DNA of 64,000 nucleotides from DYJK01 sp040755055 (GTDB taxonomy: Bacteria; Bacteroidota; Ignavibacteria; Ignavibacteriales; Melioribacteraceae): NCBI GenBank assembly GCA_040755055.1, contig JBFMBS010000015.1:36021-100020 (forward strand), read 5' to 3'. Below are positions 8,530 to 18,477 of the stretch, piece after piece. Position 1 is the stretch's first letter. Each line of letters opens with the position of its first letter. The position numbers and the translations under genes were made by a program. The notes beneath the pieces were generated by a model. The model ran no database searches, was not told the origin of the DNA, and saw only the letters and a program-made list of their open reading frames with translations.

Positions 8530-11085
8530 TTAGTTATTCAGAAATGTAATGCGGAAAGTAGAACCTTTCCCTTTTTGAGTGGTTACTTTAATTTCGGCGT
8601 TGTTAAGGTCGGCATATTTTTTTGTTAGAGCTAAACCTAAACCGTTGCCTTCAAAATTTCTTGTATAACCCTTTTCTTCTTTCGAAAAAGGTGTAAAGAG
8701 CAGCGGCATGTAATCCTCGGAGATTCCGATTCCGGTATCAACAACATCAACGTACAAACAATTGCGCGGATCGCGGTCGATCTTAATTTCTACTTTGCCG
8801 GTGTTTGTGTACTTGAAAGCGTTATCTATCAAATGATAGAATATTTGGTTCACGGAATATTCATCGGCGTTGACCGAAGTATGTTCGGTTGCCTTCTTAA
8901 AATCGAACTTGAGTTTCTTTTGCTGTGCAACTGCATTATAACTGAAACAGAGTTTTTCTAAAATGTCTTTGTTTATATCAATTCTCCTTGGACGCAAATT
9001 ATACTGCCCGGTTTGAAGTTCGGACATATTAATGATTAGTTCTATCGTTCTCATAATTCGCTTTCCTTCTTCGGTAATAACATCGAAACCGGTGCTAAGT
9101 TCTTCGTCAACTTTATCATGCAATTCTTCTTTCATCATACTTATAAAACTGAGTATCACGTTCAACGGTGTTCTTATTTCGTGGGACATCTGGGATAGGA
9201 ATTCGGACTTTAGTCTGTCTGATTGCTCGGCTCTTTCTTTGGCTGTGATTAATTCTTCCTCAGCTTGTTTTTTCTCTGTAATATCTTCTACCGAACCTTC
9301 ATAATATACCGGGTTATCATCATTATCTCTTACTAATCGTGCGCTTTCACGCATATAGAGCGATGTGCCATCTTTCTTTTTCCATAATGATTCAAATCCA
9401 AAGACACGACCTTTCACGGAAAGTAATTCCTGGAATTTTACTCTTGTTGCTGGGTCGAAGTATGTATCTTTTGCATTAAGATTTTTAACTTCCTCAAACG
9501 ATTCATAACCAAGCATTTTGAGCATCGTGGGGTTAGCCATTAATATTTTGCCATCGACTGAAGTGCGGTATATACCGATTGTTGCGTTTTCGAATAATCC
9601 TCTAAATTGAAGTTCGCTTTGGCGTAATGCTTCTTCTGATTTTTTTCTTTCGGTAATATCTTGTTTGATTGCAACAAAATAATTTATTTGCCCGGAAGAA
9701 TCTTTAACCGGTGTAATTGTAATTTCTTCGTTATAGTTGGTTCCGTCTTTTCTTCTGTTAATTAATTCACCATGCCAGAACTCACCGCTTACGGCAGTCT
9801 TCCACATAAAATCGTAAACCTCCGAAGGGAATTCAGGTGCTTTAAGTAAGTCCAAAGTTTTTCCTACCAATTCATTTAGTGCATAGCCGGTAAGTTTTGT
9901 GAAAGAAGAATTGCACCATATAACTTTTCCTTCATGATCCATGATAACAATACCGTTTACAGCAGCTTCGAGTGCATTACTCTGCAAAGCTATCTGGTCC
10001 TCAACGGATTTTTGTTCCGTGATGTCGCTTATAAAACCTTCGAGTGCAACCAATTCATCTTGTTCGGAATAAACACCAACGCCTTGTTCCCAAACCCATT
10101 TTTCAAAACCGGCTGCCGTGTTGATACGGTAAACCAACTGATATGGCCGTCGTTCTTCCACCGCTTGCTGAATTGTATTCCAAACTTTAAGCCGGTCGTT
10201 TGGATGGATGATATCTGCAAAGGCAATATTTTTATTGTTAACAAAATCACTCGCTTTGTAACCGGTCATTTGAAAGGCGGCATCACTGATAAATTCTACT
10301 GTCCAGGAGCTATCGTTCTTGCAACGGTAAACCATACCGGGAAGGTTTTGAATTAAAGTTGAAAATTGCCGCTGAGCTTCTTGAAGAGCTTCTTGTGCCT
10401 TTGTAGTTTTCCTAAGTCCTTTCTCGAGCGTAATGCTTGCATCTTCTATTTTACGAACATATGTGTCTTTCTGTTTTTTGTATTTGTAATAAACATACGT
10501 TGTTATAAAAGAGAATAGAATGCAAAAAGCAGATAACGAGAATAATGTTGTTCTAAATATTGTGTCTTCGGATTTTTGCAATTGAGAAACGTATATTTCA
10601 ATATCATCCGTTTTATTATTTATTGCTGAAAAAATATTATTCCAATAGATAAAAGATTCCGTATTAATTGATTTACGGGACTGGATTAATTTACTGGATT
10701 CACCGCGGAATTCAAGTATTAATACCTGGAGTTCCTGGGCAGATTGTTTCAGCCGGGCATCGCTGACCGGGATTGATAGGAAACTCACTTCATCTTTTTC
10801 AGCAAGCAGTTTAGTTGTGCGGTTTTCGGCAATATCCAGATTTTGCCAGGCGTCCTGGATATGGGTTATTGAAGTATCTTCAAAACTTTTTAAGAAATTT
10901 GTATGAGCAAAAGAAACATAAGTTTTGATCTCTAATGATGTTCCCTTAAAGTTGGTAGAAATGAAATTCAGCTTCTGTGCGGTTAACAGAGTAAACAATA
11001 CTGTTGCAGCAAGCAATACACCGGCAAACAATATCAGGTAATAAGCAATTGATGTTACCGGCGATATTCTGTCTTTATGAGACAT
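8530..11085 (-). CDS. Membrane sensor histidine kinase with three PAS domains
   Basis: An 851-residue orthodox kinase. Membrane segments are at about residues 12-36 and 179-200, enclosing a periplasmic helical sensor. After a coiled coil come three PAS/PAC modules (about 240-360, 365-485, 490-610), each ending in a DITE motif. The HisKA domain carries phosphoacceptor His 635 (SQMSHEIRTPLN). The ATPase domain has N755 (NAFKY), D783 (DTGIGI) and the G2 box GNGLGLAL (813-820). No receiver domain is attached and no response regulator gene is adjacent, so the partner must lie elsewhere. The gene follows the amylase by 15 bases, suggesting co-transcription. Confidence 0.93.
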   Translation of the reverse strand: MSHKDRISPVTSIAYYLILFAGVLLAATVLFTLLTAQKLNFISTNFKGTSLEIKTYVSFAHTNFLKSFEDTSITHIQDAWQNLDIAENRTTKLLAEKDEVSFLSIPVSDARLKQSAQELQVLILEFRGESSKLIQSRKSINTESFIYWNNIFSAINNKTDDIEIYVSQLQKSEDTIFRTTLFSLSAFCILFSFITTYVYYKYKKQKDTYVRKIEDASITLEKGLRKTTKAQEALQEAQRQFSTLIQNLPGMVYRCKNDSSWTVEFISDAAFQMTGYKASDFVNNKNIAFADIIHPNDRLKVWNTIQQAVEERRPYQLVYRINTAAGFEKWVWEQGVGVYSEQDELVALEGFISDITEQKSVEDQIALQSNALEAAVNGIVIMDHEGKVIWCNSSFTKLTGYALNELVGKTLDLLKAPEFPSEVYDFMWKTAVSGEFWHGELINRRKDGTNYNEEITITPVKDSSGQINYFVAIKQDITERKKSEEALRQSELQFRGLFENATIGIYRTSVDGKILMANPTMLKMLGYESFEEVKNLNAKDTYFDPATRVKFQELLSVKGRVFGFESLWKKKDGTSLYMRESARLVRDNDDNPVYYEGSVEDITEKKQAEEELITAKERAEQSDRLKSEFLSQMSHEIRTPLNVILSFISMMKEELHDKVDEELSTGFDVITEEGKRIMRTIELIINMSELQTGQYNLRPRRIDINKDILEKLCFSYNAVAQQKKLKFDFKKATEHTSVNADEYSVNQIFYHLIDNAFKYTNTGKVEIKIDRDPRNCLYVDVVDTGIGISEDYMPLLFTPFSKEEKGYTRNFEGNGLGLALTKKYADLNNAEIKVTTQKGKGSTFRITFLNN

Positions 11086-11100
11086 TTATGGGATCCAAAG

Positions 11101-12486
11101 TTATTTATAATAAACTAAGTAACCGTACGGCTCAAGATTAAAATTTTGTTTTGATGATAAACTAACCGTTTCTCCGCTGAATAAGTTAGTAAAAGTACCG
11201 GCAATATTCTGATCGTCCAGAGAAATATTTTTTTGATGCCTAGAGAGATTGAACAGAGCAAAAATTTTATTGCCATCCTTTTCTCTTGTAAAAGAAAAAA
11301 TAAAAGGATCATTTGCATTCACTTTCACCATTTCTGCACCGGCAATTCCATTCCATAAAGCTTTGTTTTCGTGTTTCAACGAAAAAAGTTTTGTATAAAG
11401 GTTTCTATATTTACTCTCTTTCCAAACAATAGGGTCTTTTTCGAAAAAGAGGAGTCGCTTATCCAAACCACCTTCCATACCAGAATAAACGAGCGGCATT
11501 CCCCTGACCAATCCGGTGATAACCGCGAAAGCTTCCGCAAAAGCCCCGAATCTTTCGGCATCTGTACCATTCCAGGAATTCTCATCATGATTTGTGGTAA
11601 ATACCATTCTGTAAGAGTCTGCCGGGTATGTAATTTTTTCATCCAAAAAATACTTGTGTAAGTCGTCCCCATTCTTTTTACTTTCGGCTATGCCAACAAA
11701 CAAATCTTTCAACTGCCAGTTGTAGGTCATATCAAAAACTTCGTGAAGCTCCGGTTCATGTGCTTCCGCTAGCATAAAAACCGGTTTGATTGCATCGAGC
11801 TGCGGTTTGGCAAACTTCCAGAATTCAAGCGGTACCATTGCAGCAACATCGCAGCGGTATCCATCTATATTACATTCTTGAACCCAGTATTTAAGTGCAT
11901 CTGTCATAAAATTCCAGAGTTCTTTGTTCTCATAATTTAGATCAATTACATCTGTCCAGTCAAATGGAGATATGAAATTTCCGTTGTTGTCTTTATTGTA
12001 AAATTCAGTATGGGTTTGTGTCCAAACATTATCCCACGAAGTATGATTTGCTACCCAATCGATAATGACATACATGCCAAGTTGGTGTGCTTTATTTACG
12101 ACATTTTTAAAATCATCAAGACTGCCAAACTCCGGGTTAACAGCTTTGTAATCTTTCACCGAGTAATAACTTCCGAGCGTACCTTTTCTATTTTTTACTC
12201 CAATCGGGTGGATCGGCATAAACCACAAGATATCAATTCCCATTGCTTTCAGCTCCGGCAGATGGTCTGCAAATGCATTGAATGTCCCTTCTTGTGTAAA
12301 TTGGCGCACGTTCACTTCATATATAGTTGCGTTACGGCTCCATTCCGTATGAGCGACAGACTTAATAGTATTTTCGGAATTGGAAGTATCAACGGCACTG
12401 CTGCAGTTTATAGTAACCGATGATGAGAAAATTAAAATTGAAAAATAAAACCATTTGATAAGCTTTAATCGAACAAGTTTATTCAT
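11101..12486 (-). CDS. GH13 alpha-amylase family lipoprotein
   Basis: A 461-residue glycoside hydrolase with a signal peptide and lipobox-like VTINC (Cys 28), so it should be membrane-anchored outside the cytoplasm. All four GH13 motifs are seen: DWVANHTS (143-150), GYRCDVAAM with nucleophile Asp 213, LAEAHE with acid/base Glu 241, and TTNHDEN with Asp 301. Family knowledge: these enzymes hydrolyse or rearrange alpha-1,4/1,6 glucans. Length and motifs fit a simple maltogenic or alpha-amylase type without extra carbohydrate-binding modules. It is the first gene of a unit with the PAS kinase and the GNAT enzyme. Confidence 0.93.
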   Translation of the reverse strand: MNKLVRLKLIKWFYFSILIFSSSVTINCSSAVDTSNSENTIKSVAHTEWSRNATIYEVNVRQFTQEGTFNAFADHLPELKAMGIDILWFMPIHPIGVKNRKGTLGSYYSVKDYKAVNPEFGSLDDFKNVVNKAHQLGMYVIIDWVANHTSWDNVWTQTHTEFYNKDNNGNFISPFDWTDVIDLNYENKELWNFMTDALKYWVQECNIDGYRCDVAAMVPLEFWKFAKPQLDAIKPVFMLAEAHEPELHEVFDMTYNWQLKDLFVGIAESKKNGDDLHKYFLDEKITYPADSYRMVFTTNHDENSWNGTDAERFGAFAEAFAVITGLVRGMPLVYSGMEGGLDKRLLFFEKDPIVWKESKYRNLYTKLFSLKHENKALWNGIAGAEMVKVNANDPFIFSFTREKDGNKIFALFNLSRHQKNISLDDQNIAGTFTNLFSGETVSLSSKQNFNLEPYGYLVYYK

Positions 12487-12590
12487 AACATTTCCTATGT
12501 GGGTGGGTATTGTTTATGATCAAATTTACACAATTTTAAAATTAATTAAATTTTTTTTTGGTTATTTTTTACCAGTTAATAATAACCGTT

Positions 12591-13727
12591 ATGAAAAAAA
12601 GTTTAGCCGATCCGGTAATAAAATTTTTTATTTCAGCACTTGGATTAGTAGTGGTGCTGTTAGTTTTGAAAGAACTGCAGCATATTTTCTTACCGTTTGT
12701 TATAGCGTATTTTCTGTTTTTTATTTTTGAACCTCTCAATGAGCTTCTTGCTAAGATTAAAATTCCTCACGGTATTTCGATCTTTTTAAACATACTCATT
12801 ATGCTGACACTTATATGGGGAGCTTCCAGGATAATTATTGATGCGTTTGTACAGTTCAGTTACCAGCTTCCCACATTCGAAGGTAAATTAAATCATGTAG
12901 TAAGCGTAACAGCTAAATCATTGGGTATAAAGGATGAAACGTTTACCCAGTTCAATCTTTCCAGCATTTTACAAAATTATGATTACGGCGGTTTGGCATC
13001 CGGACTTTTTGCTTCTACAATAGATCTTTTTACCTACGTGTTTCTAATCTTATTCTTTTTCATATTTATAAGCAGCGGTCACGGAAAAATTGTTGAAGCA
13101 ATACGATTGCGTTTTGTTGAAAAGGGTGTAAAATCATCTATTAAAAAAATAAAGAAAGAATTAAAAGACCACGAACATGAAGAACACTTATCTGCTGACG
13201 AAGATATTACCTCGATGACGATACAACGTGAAATGAAATTGCAGAAAACATTTAAAGATATTACCGAACAAATTCAGAAATATATCGTTACAAAATTTTT
13301 AATAAGTCTGCTGCTTGGTATTGTAGTTGGTATTGTATCGTGGGCTTTTGGAATAAAGTTTTTTATCATATGGGCAGTTCTTTCAATTTTATTGAATTTC
13401 ATTCCCAACATCGGCTCGGTGATTGCAGTACTTTTTATTTCATTAATGGCATTAATTCAATTCGAATCTTTCAGTTATGCATTGTTTGTAGCTTCAACAT
13501 TAATATTGATTCAAAATCTTATCGGCAATCTTTTAGAACCTAAAATTTTCGGCAACCGATTAGGATTGAATCCGCTTGTTATCTTGCTATCCTTAATGTT
13601 GTGGGGATATTTATGGGGAATAATAGGAATGTTTCTATCGGTACCTTTAACGGCAGTACTCAAAATAATCATATCTAATTCAACCTCAAAAAACATGCGA
13701 TTTATAACCAATTTGATGAGTAATTAA
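12591..13727 (+). CDS. AI-2E/PerM family permease
   Basis: A 378-residue polytopic membrane protein with about seven or eight hydrophobic segments. The C-terminal region NLLEPKIFGNRLGLNPLVIL is diagnostic of the AI-2E transporter (PerM/YdiK/TqsA) family. A charged cytoplasmic loop rich in His and Glu (KKELKDHEHEEHLSADED, about residues 195-212) is unusual and may bind metal. I take ATG 12591 (MKKSLADP) as the start rather than a TTG 33 bases upstream. Family knowledge: members export small molecules or sodium; few are truly AI-2 exporters. Confidence 0.88.
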   Translation: MKKSLADPVIKFFISALGLVVVLLVLKELQHIFLPFVIAYFLFFIFEPLNELLAKIKIPHGISIFLNILIMLTLIWGASRIIIDAFVQFSYQLPTFEGKLNHVVSVTAKSLGIKDETFTQFNLSSILQNYDYGGLASGLFASTIDLFTYVFLILFFFIFISSGHGKIVEAIRLRFVEKGVKSSIKKIKKELKDHEHEEHLSADEDITSMTIQREMKLQKTFKDITEQIQKYIVTKFLISLLLGIVVGIVSWAFGIKFFIIWAVLSILLNFIPNIGSVIAVLFISLMALIQFESFSYALFVASTLILIQNLIGNLLEPKIFGNRLGLNPLVILLSLMLWGYLWGIIGMFLSVPLTAVLKIIISNSTSKNMRFITNLMSN

Positions 13728-13846
13728 CACTTCTATCTTGTTTGAAGAACGAGAATTATTTTGCTAATGCGGACACACTCTATTTTTATTATATTTAAAT
13801 CAGTTGAAAAAAAATAATATGTATAATAAAAGAGTAAGAAGAAGAA

Positions 13847-14279
13847 CGGCTGATGATTCATGTTGGGCAGTTGCTACCCCTATTTGATAGGGCTAGAGGA
13901 AAGTCCGAACTCCGCAGAACAAGGTGCCGGGTAACACCCGGGGGCATTGTAACGCAAGTTCAAAGTCACGGAAAGTGCCACAGAAAAAATACCGCCCCGA
14001 ACTAGTTGAAGGGTAAGGTTGAAAAGGCGAGGTAAGAGCTCACCGTTCCGGTAGTAATATCGGAAGCTGGGCAAACCCCACCTGGTGCAAGGTCAAGCAG
14101 AAGGGTTCCCGAGTTTTCTTGGGACAAGGTTGTTCGCCTTGAATATCTGCCGAAAGGCAGAAAACCTTCGGGTAGACCGCTGGATTCCGGTAGTAATACC
14201 GGAACGAGATAAATGACTGCTGTCCCGGTTTTTAAAAGCCGGGAAAACAGAATTCGGCTTACATACATGATTCATCACG
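13847..14279 (+). ncRNA. rnpB: RNase P RNA, bacterial class A
   Basis: The RNA matches the conserved core of M1-type RNase P RNA in order: AGAGGAAAGTCCGAACTCC, GCCGGGTAACACCCGGG, AAAGTGCCACAGAAAA with TACCGCC, GGTAAGAGCTCACCG, GGGCAAACCCCACCTGG, GGTAGACCGCTGG, GAGATAAATGACTG and the 3' ACAGAATTCGGCTTAC. The ends pair: GATGATTCATGT (13852-13863) with ACATGATTCATC (14265-14276), a P1 helix of 12 pairs with one mismatch. It is the catalytic subunit that trims tRNA 5' leaders. recJ starts 24 bases downstream. Confidence 0.96.
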
Positions 14280-14302
14280 GTGTTCTTCTTCAAATTGACA
14301 CC

Positions 14303-16033
14303 ATGCATAAAAACCGCTGGAAGTTAAAAGAAGCACCGGACGATAAACTCGTCCTTGCACTTGCAGATAGTCTTAATGTTTCCAACGCACTTGCAAGTTT
14401 GTTACTCCACAGAGGTATAACAAATTTCTTTGAAGCAAAAACTTATTTCCGCCCTTCTTTAGATTCTTTGTTTGATCCTTTTCTTATGAACGGTATGCAC
14501 GAAGCATCTATTCGTGTTATCAATGCAATTACCGGCAATGAAAAAATTTATGTGTACGGTGATTATGATGTTGACGGTACGTGTTCCGCAGCATTGATGT
14601 ATATGTTTCTAAAAGAACTCGGTGCTAATGTTAGTACCTATATACCAAACCGCCTTACAGAAGGTTATGGAATTTCTACACAGAGTATCGATTATATTAA
14701 AGAACAAGGGACAAGTTTAATTATTTCGGTTGACTGCGGAATAACTGCCGTTGAAGAAATTGATTATGCAAACACGCTTGGTATCAATACAATAGTTTGC
14801 GATCATCATCAACCCAAAGAACAATTGCCGAATGCACTTGCAATATTGGACCCGATAAAACCGGGATGTAATTACCCATTCAAACATCTATCCGGTGCCG
14901 GGGTTGCTTTCAAACTTGCAAGTGCTGTTGGTGCAAGAATCGGCAAGAAAGATATGGCGTTGAAATATCTTGATCTTGTAGCCCTTGCCGGGGCAGCAGA
15001 TATTGTTCCTCTTGTAAGCGAAAACCGGATTTTAGTTAGAGAAGGGTTAGAAATAATCAATACAAATCCTAGACCCGGTATTGAGGCTTTGATAAGAAGT
15101 GCACGTATGGAACCCGGTAATTTAACCGCCGGGCAAATAGTATTTACTATTGCACCGCGTGTTAATGCGGTTGGAAGATTAGGCGACGCAAACCGTGCCG
15201 TAGAACTTTTCACAACAGACAATCCGCAGAAGGCAACGGAACTTGCGCAAGTATTGGAAGATGAAAACACTAAACGGAGAACAATTGACGAAGCAACTTT
15301 TTCTCATGCAGTTGATCTTGTTGAATCAACAATTAATATTGAGACAGAACTGGGGATTGTTCTTCATGATAATGACTGGCATCCCGGTGTGATAGGTATT
15401 GTTGCATCGCGCCTTGTTGAAAAATTTCATAAACCAACAGTTATGCTTACAACAATCGATGGTGTGGCAAAAGGTTCTGCGCGTAGTATCCCCGGCTTTA
15501 ATATTTACGATGCATTACTTGAATGCGAAGATTTACTTCTTCAGTTTGGCGGACATGAAGCAGCTGCCGGTCTTGCAGTGGAAATAGATAAACTTGAATT
15601 CTTCCGCGAGCGGTTCAATTCTATTTTGAAAAGAAATATGAAGGAAGAACAAATACTCCCTGAAATTTCAATTGATTCTAAAATATCCTTTTCGGAAATC
15701 TCTCCAAAGTTTATCCGGATACTCGATCAATTCGCTCCTTTTGGCCCGGGTAATATGCGACCGGTATTTTTGAGTGAAAATGTTTCGGTTGTTTATCAAC
15801 CCAAAATAGTCGGTTCCAATCATCTTATCACATGCTTGAAACAGAACGGCAACGATAAGATTTTTGATACGATAGGATTTAATCTCGGTGCTTTTGTCGA
15901 TGTAATTGATAAGGACAAAAATTTAGTTGATATAGTTTACACTATAGAAACAGTAAATAAAGACGGAAGATCATTTCCGCAAATAAGATTGAAAGACATT
16001 ACTGTTAAGGAAACTAATAACGGAATAAAATAA
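14303..16033 (+). CDS. recJ: Single-stranded-DNA exonuclease RecJ
   Basis: A 576-residue DHH-family nuclease. Motif I is YGDYDVDG (Asp 87-Gly 92) and the DHH triad is CDHHQP (167-169); the later GGHEAAAG motif of the DHHA1 domain and the C-terminal OB fold are present. The upstream frame runs back into RNase P RNA to 14213, so I use ATG 14303, which gives the usual family N-terminus (MHKNRWKLK). Family knowledge: RecJ degrades 5' single-stranded ends in RecF recombination, mismatch and base excision repair. It begins a plus-strand repair cluster with the YebC-like gene, ruvC and ruvA. Confidence 0.95.
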   Translation: MHKNRWKLKEAPDDKLVLALADSLNVSNALASLLLHRGITNFFEAKTYFRPSLDSLFDPFLMNGMHEASIRVINAITGNEKIYVYGDYDVDGTCSAALMYMFLKELGANVSTYIPNRLTEGYGISTQSIDYIKEQGTSLIISVDCGITAVEEIDYANTLGINTIVCDHHQPKEQLPNALAILDPIKPGCNYPFKHLSGAGVAFKLASAVGARIGKKDMALKYLDLVALAGAADIVPLVSENRILVREGLEIINTNPRPGIEALIRSARMEPGNLTAGQIVFTIAPRVNAVGRLGDANRAVELFTTDNPQKATELAQVLEDENTKRRTIDEATFSHAVDLVESTINIETELGIVLHDNDWHPGVIGIVASRLVEKFHKPTVMLTTIDGVAKGSARSIPGFNIYDALLECEDLLLQFGGHEAAAGLAVEIDKLEFFRERFNSILKRNMKEEQILPEISIDSKISFSEISPKFIRILDQFAPFGPGNMRPVFLSENVSVVYQPKIVGSNHLITCLKQNGNDKIFDTIGFNLGAFVDVIDKDKNLVDIVYTIETVNKDGRSFPQIRLKDITVKETNNGIK

Positions 16034-16052
16034 TTCTTAACGGAGGAATTTT

Positions 16053-16778
16053 ATGTCCGGTCATTCAAAGTGGGCAACAATTAAAAGAAAGAAAGCTGCG
16101 GTAGATGCTAAAAGGGGAAAGATATTCACGCGGCTTATCAAAGAAATCACAATTGCAGCACGCCACGGCGGCGGCGATCCCGAGGGAAATCCAAGATTAA
16201 GATTGGCTGTTGATAATGCTAAAGCCGCAAATATGCCGGCTGATAATATTGAACGTGCAATCAAAAAAGCTACCGGTGAACTTGAAGGTGCACAATACCA
16301 TGAAGTTATGTACGAAGGATATGGTCCGGGCGGTACTGCAATTATAGTTGAGGCCGCTACCGATAATAAAAATAGAACTACTGCCGAGGTACGTCATATC
16401 TTTGGTAAGTACCACGGTACAATGGGAGAATCAAATTCTGTTGCATGGATGTTCGAGCGGAAAGGAATTGTTACGGTTAAGAGAAATGGAAAACCCGAAG
16501 ACGAAATGATGGAGCTTGTTATTGATGCCGGTGCCGACGACTTGATAACGGATGAGGAATATTTCGAAGTTAAAACTTCCATTGAATCATTTGAACCTTC
16601 GAGGAAATTTCTTGCCGGTAAAAAACTGGAAATTGAAAATGCTTCTCTTCAATGGGTGGCAAAAAATCATCTTTCCGTTAACGACGAACACTCCGAACAG
16701 TTAATGAAACTCATTGAAGCTATTGAAGAATGTGATGATGTTCAGAACGTATTTACTAATGCTGATTTTGTTGATTAA
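16053..16778 (+). CDS. YebC/PmpR family protein
   Basis: A 241-residue protein matching the family from MSGHSKWATIKRKKAAVDAK (residues 1-20) to the end. It has the usual three domains and length. A strong GGAGG site precedes the ATG, 20 bases after recJ. Family knowledge: YebC proteins bind DNA in some species and, in others, act on ribosomes stalled at proline runs. The gene very often neighbours ruvC, as it does here (136 bases downstream). Confidence 0.95.
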   Translation: MSGHSKWATIKRKKAAVDAKRGKIFTRLIKEITIAARHGGGDPEGNPRLRLAVDNAKAANMPADNIERAIKKATGELEGAQYHEVMYEGYGPGGTAIIVEAATDNKNRTTAEVRHIFGKYHGTMGESNSVAWMFERKGIVTVKRNGKPEDEMMELVIDAGADDLITDEEYFEVKTSIESFEPSRKFLAGKKLEIENASLQWVAKNHLSVNDEHSEQLMKLIEAIEECDDVQNVFTNADFVD

Positions 16779-16784
16779 TTTTTT

Positions 16785-16830
16785 TCCTTTGCGCCCTTTG
16801 CGTATTCTTTGCGATCTTTGCGTGAAAAGC
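16785..16830. repeat. TTTGCG-rich intergenic repeat
   Basis: CCTTTGCGCCCTTTGCGTA, then CTTTGCGATCTTTGCGTGAA, gives four TTTGCG units directly after the YebC-like gene. Related sequence occurs at 42998-43109. It is non-coding and probably a dispersed repeat fragment. Confidence 0.6.
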
Positions 16831-16914
16831 TTTTAACTGCAGAATATGAAAACTAATCGCGGAATTCGCTGAGTGTTTTGCTAATGTTTATAGTACAGTA
16901 AATTTGGATTTTAA

Positions 16915-17460
16915 ATGCGGATACTTGGTATCGATCCCGGTACACTTTTTACCGGTTATGGAATAATAGAATTTGACAAGAATGAAATAACGCATATTCA
17001 ATCGGGAGTGATTAATATTCCAGCTACAAGAGATTTTGCATCGCGCTTAAAGAAAATTTACGATGAACTTAATGGTATTATTAAAACATATAAGCCGGAT
17101 GAGTTCGCACTTGAGACAGCTTTCTATGGAAAAAATGTTCAATCGGCTTTGAAAATCGGCTATGCACGTGGAGTTTCGTTGCTGGTTGCGGCTCATAACG
17201 GACTCCCGATCAAAGAATATTCACCGCGCGAAATTAAAAAATCTGTTATTGGCAACGGAGGATCTTCAAAGGAACAAGTTCAATTCATGATAAAAAAATT
17301 AATGAACATTAACAGAAAGAAGATTAAGTTTGATGAAACGGATGCCCTGGCTGTTGCAGTTTGTCATGCATTTAAGATTACGTCGTTACCTTCAAAAAAG
17401 AAAAGTAAAAATTGGAAAGAATTTATTGAAGCGCATCCGGATAGAGTTGTTCATCCCTAA
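16915..17460 (+). CDS. ruvC: Holliday junction resolvase RuvC
   Basis: A 181-residue resolvase of normal length. The four acidic catalytic residues are visible: Asp 7 (GIDPGT), Glu 67 (LETAFYG), and Asp 140 and Asp 143 (FDETDALAVAVCH). Family knowledge: a RuvC dimer cuts Holliday junctions symmetrically while bound to the RuvAB branch migration motor. ruvA is 1 kb downstream, separated by an outer membrane protein gene; ruvB is not in the window. The basic C-terminal tail (KKKSKNWKEF) is a mild extension. Confidence 0.95.
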   Translation: MRILGIDPGTLFTGYGIIEFDKNEITHIQSGVINIPATRDFASRLKKIYDELNGIIKTYKPDEFALETAFYGKNVQSALKIGYARGVSLLVAAHNGLPIKEYSPREIKKSVIGNGGSSKEQVQFMIKKLMNINRKKIKFDETDALAVAVCHAFKITSLPSKKKSKNWKEFIEAHPDRVVHP

Positions 17461-17545
17461 TTTTTTACATTATATAAATAAATAGAATATTTTAATTTGG
17501 TGCTGCATCATTCACAATTCTAATCATCAAAATCGAGGGACGATT

Positions 17546-18226
17546 ATGCACACCCAAAAAATGTTGGTTCTGATTTCTTTATTTTTAATTTCCTTTTCCA
17601 AAATTTACTCACAAACGGATTCAAGCAGTTACAAAAATGAATTTCAGTTTATGTTGGTTAATGGTTACTCGTTTTCGTATGTCAATTTTATTTCGGATGA
17701 ATCAGCTATCAGATACATGATTAACATAAATGTATCCGCTAGCGGAGAGGACGGGGATAACAAAACAACTTATACTCCTAACAATAATCCTCCTCAAGAG
17801 CAATCATCCAATTCAGAAAGCAATTACCAGTCTTTAGGTTTTTATCCGTCTTACGTTGTTTATCCAATTCGCGAATCGATATTCAATATGTATGTTGGCG
17901 GTGGCCCTTATTTATTATTGCAAAGAAATTTTTCAAGCTATGAAAATGAAAACACATCAACTGGATACAAAACCAATTATGAAAATCTTAATTATGAATT
18001 AAGCCTGGGAGTATCAGGTATTGTTGGTGTCGAGTGTTCAATAAGCCAGAGAATTTCGTTACTTGCCGAGTACGGAATTTGGGCACACTATGGTTGGAAT
18101 AAAGATAAGTGGACTAATTCGTCAAGCGACGGAATAAACAGTAATAGTTCTGTTAACGAAACAACCGGCAATTCGTGGCGTGTTGGGCTTGCCGGGGTCA
18201 AACTCGGTATAACTTTCCGTTTCTAA
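17546..18226 (+). CDS. Outer-membrane beta-barrel protein, unknown function
   Basis: A 226-residue protein with a Sec signal peptide (cleavage after about residue 22, SKIYSQ). The mature chain is a run of alternating amphipathic strands rich in Tyr, Asn and Ser and ends in GVKLGITFRF, the terminal Phe expected for outer membrane insertion. Length suggests an eight-stranded barrel like OmpW/OmpX-type proteins. It lies between ruvC and ruvA but has its own 85-base leader, so it looks like an insertion into the repair cluster. Confidence 0.75.
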   Translation: MHTQKMLVLISLFLISFSKIYSQTDSSSYKNEFQFMLVNGYSFSYVNFISDESAIRYMININVSASGEDGDNKTTYTPNNNPPQEQSSNSESNYQSLGFYPSYVVYPIRESIFNMYVGGGPYLLLQRNFSSYENENTSTGYKTNYENLNYELSLGVSGIVGVECSISQRISLLAEYGIWAHYGWNKDKWTNSSSDGINSNSSVNETTGNSWRVGLAGVKLGITFRF

Positions 18227-18373
18227 AAAATTTTTTCAGCAGCTTTCTCTCATCTCTCTTTAAAAGTAAATAAGGGAGCAGTAAAGATTTTTTATAATTA
18301 GAAATTTCTTTTTGAGTATTTTGAGTATAGTGCTTAAGCAAAATTAAGCTCATAAAAAAAGTGAAAAAGATAT

Positions 18374-18445
18374 AGACCACGGATGACGCGGATTAAACGG
18401 ATCGTCACAGATAAAATCTGTGATAATCAGTGTTATCAGTGGTCT
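18374..18445. repeat. 72-base intergenic repeat with AGACCAC/GTGGTCT ends
   Basis: AGACCAC (18374-18380) and GTGGTCT (18439-18445) bound a segment containing ACGCGGATTAAACGGAT and CACAGATAAAATCTGTG. The inner hairpin CACAGAT/ATCTGTG is perfect. This pattern is a common dispersed element of related genomes. It sits just before ruvA, so it may affect that gene's leader. Confidence 0.65.
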
Positions 18446-18477
18446 ATTGAGTTAGTAACTCAATTCAGGAACAAGCA

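Noticed and set aside
14213..14302. Extension of recJ upstream to position 14213
   Set aside because: These codons lie in the 3' part of RNase P RNA, and the RecJ family N-terminus fits ATG 14303.
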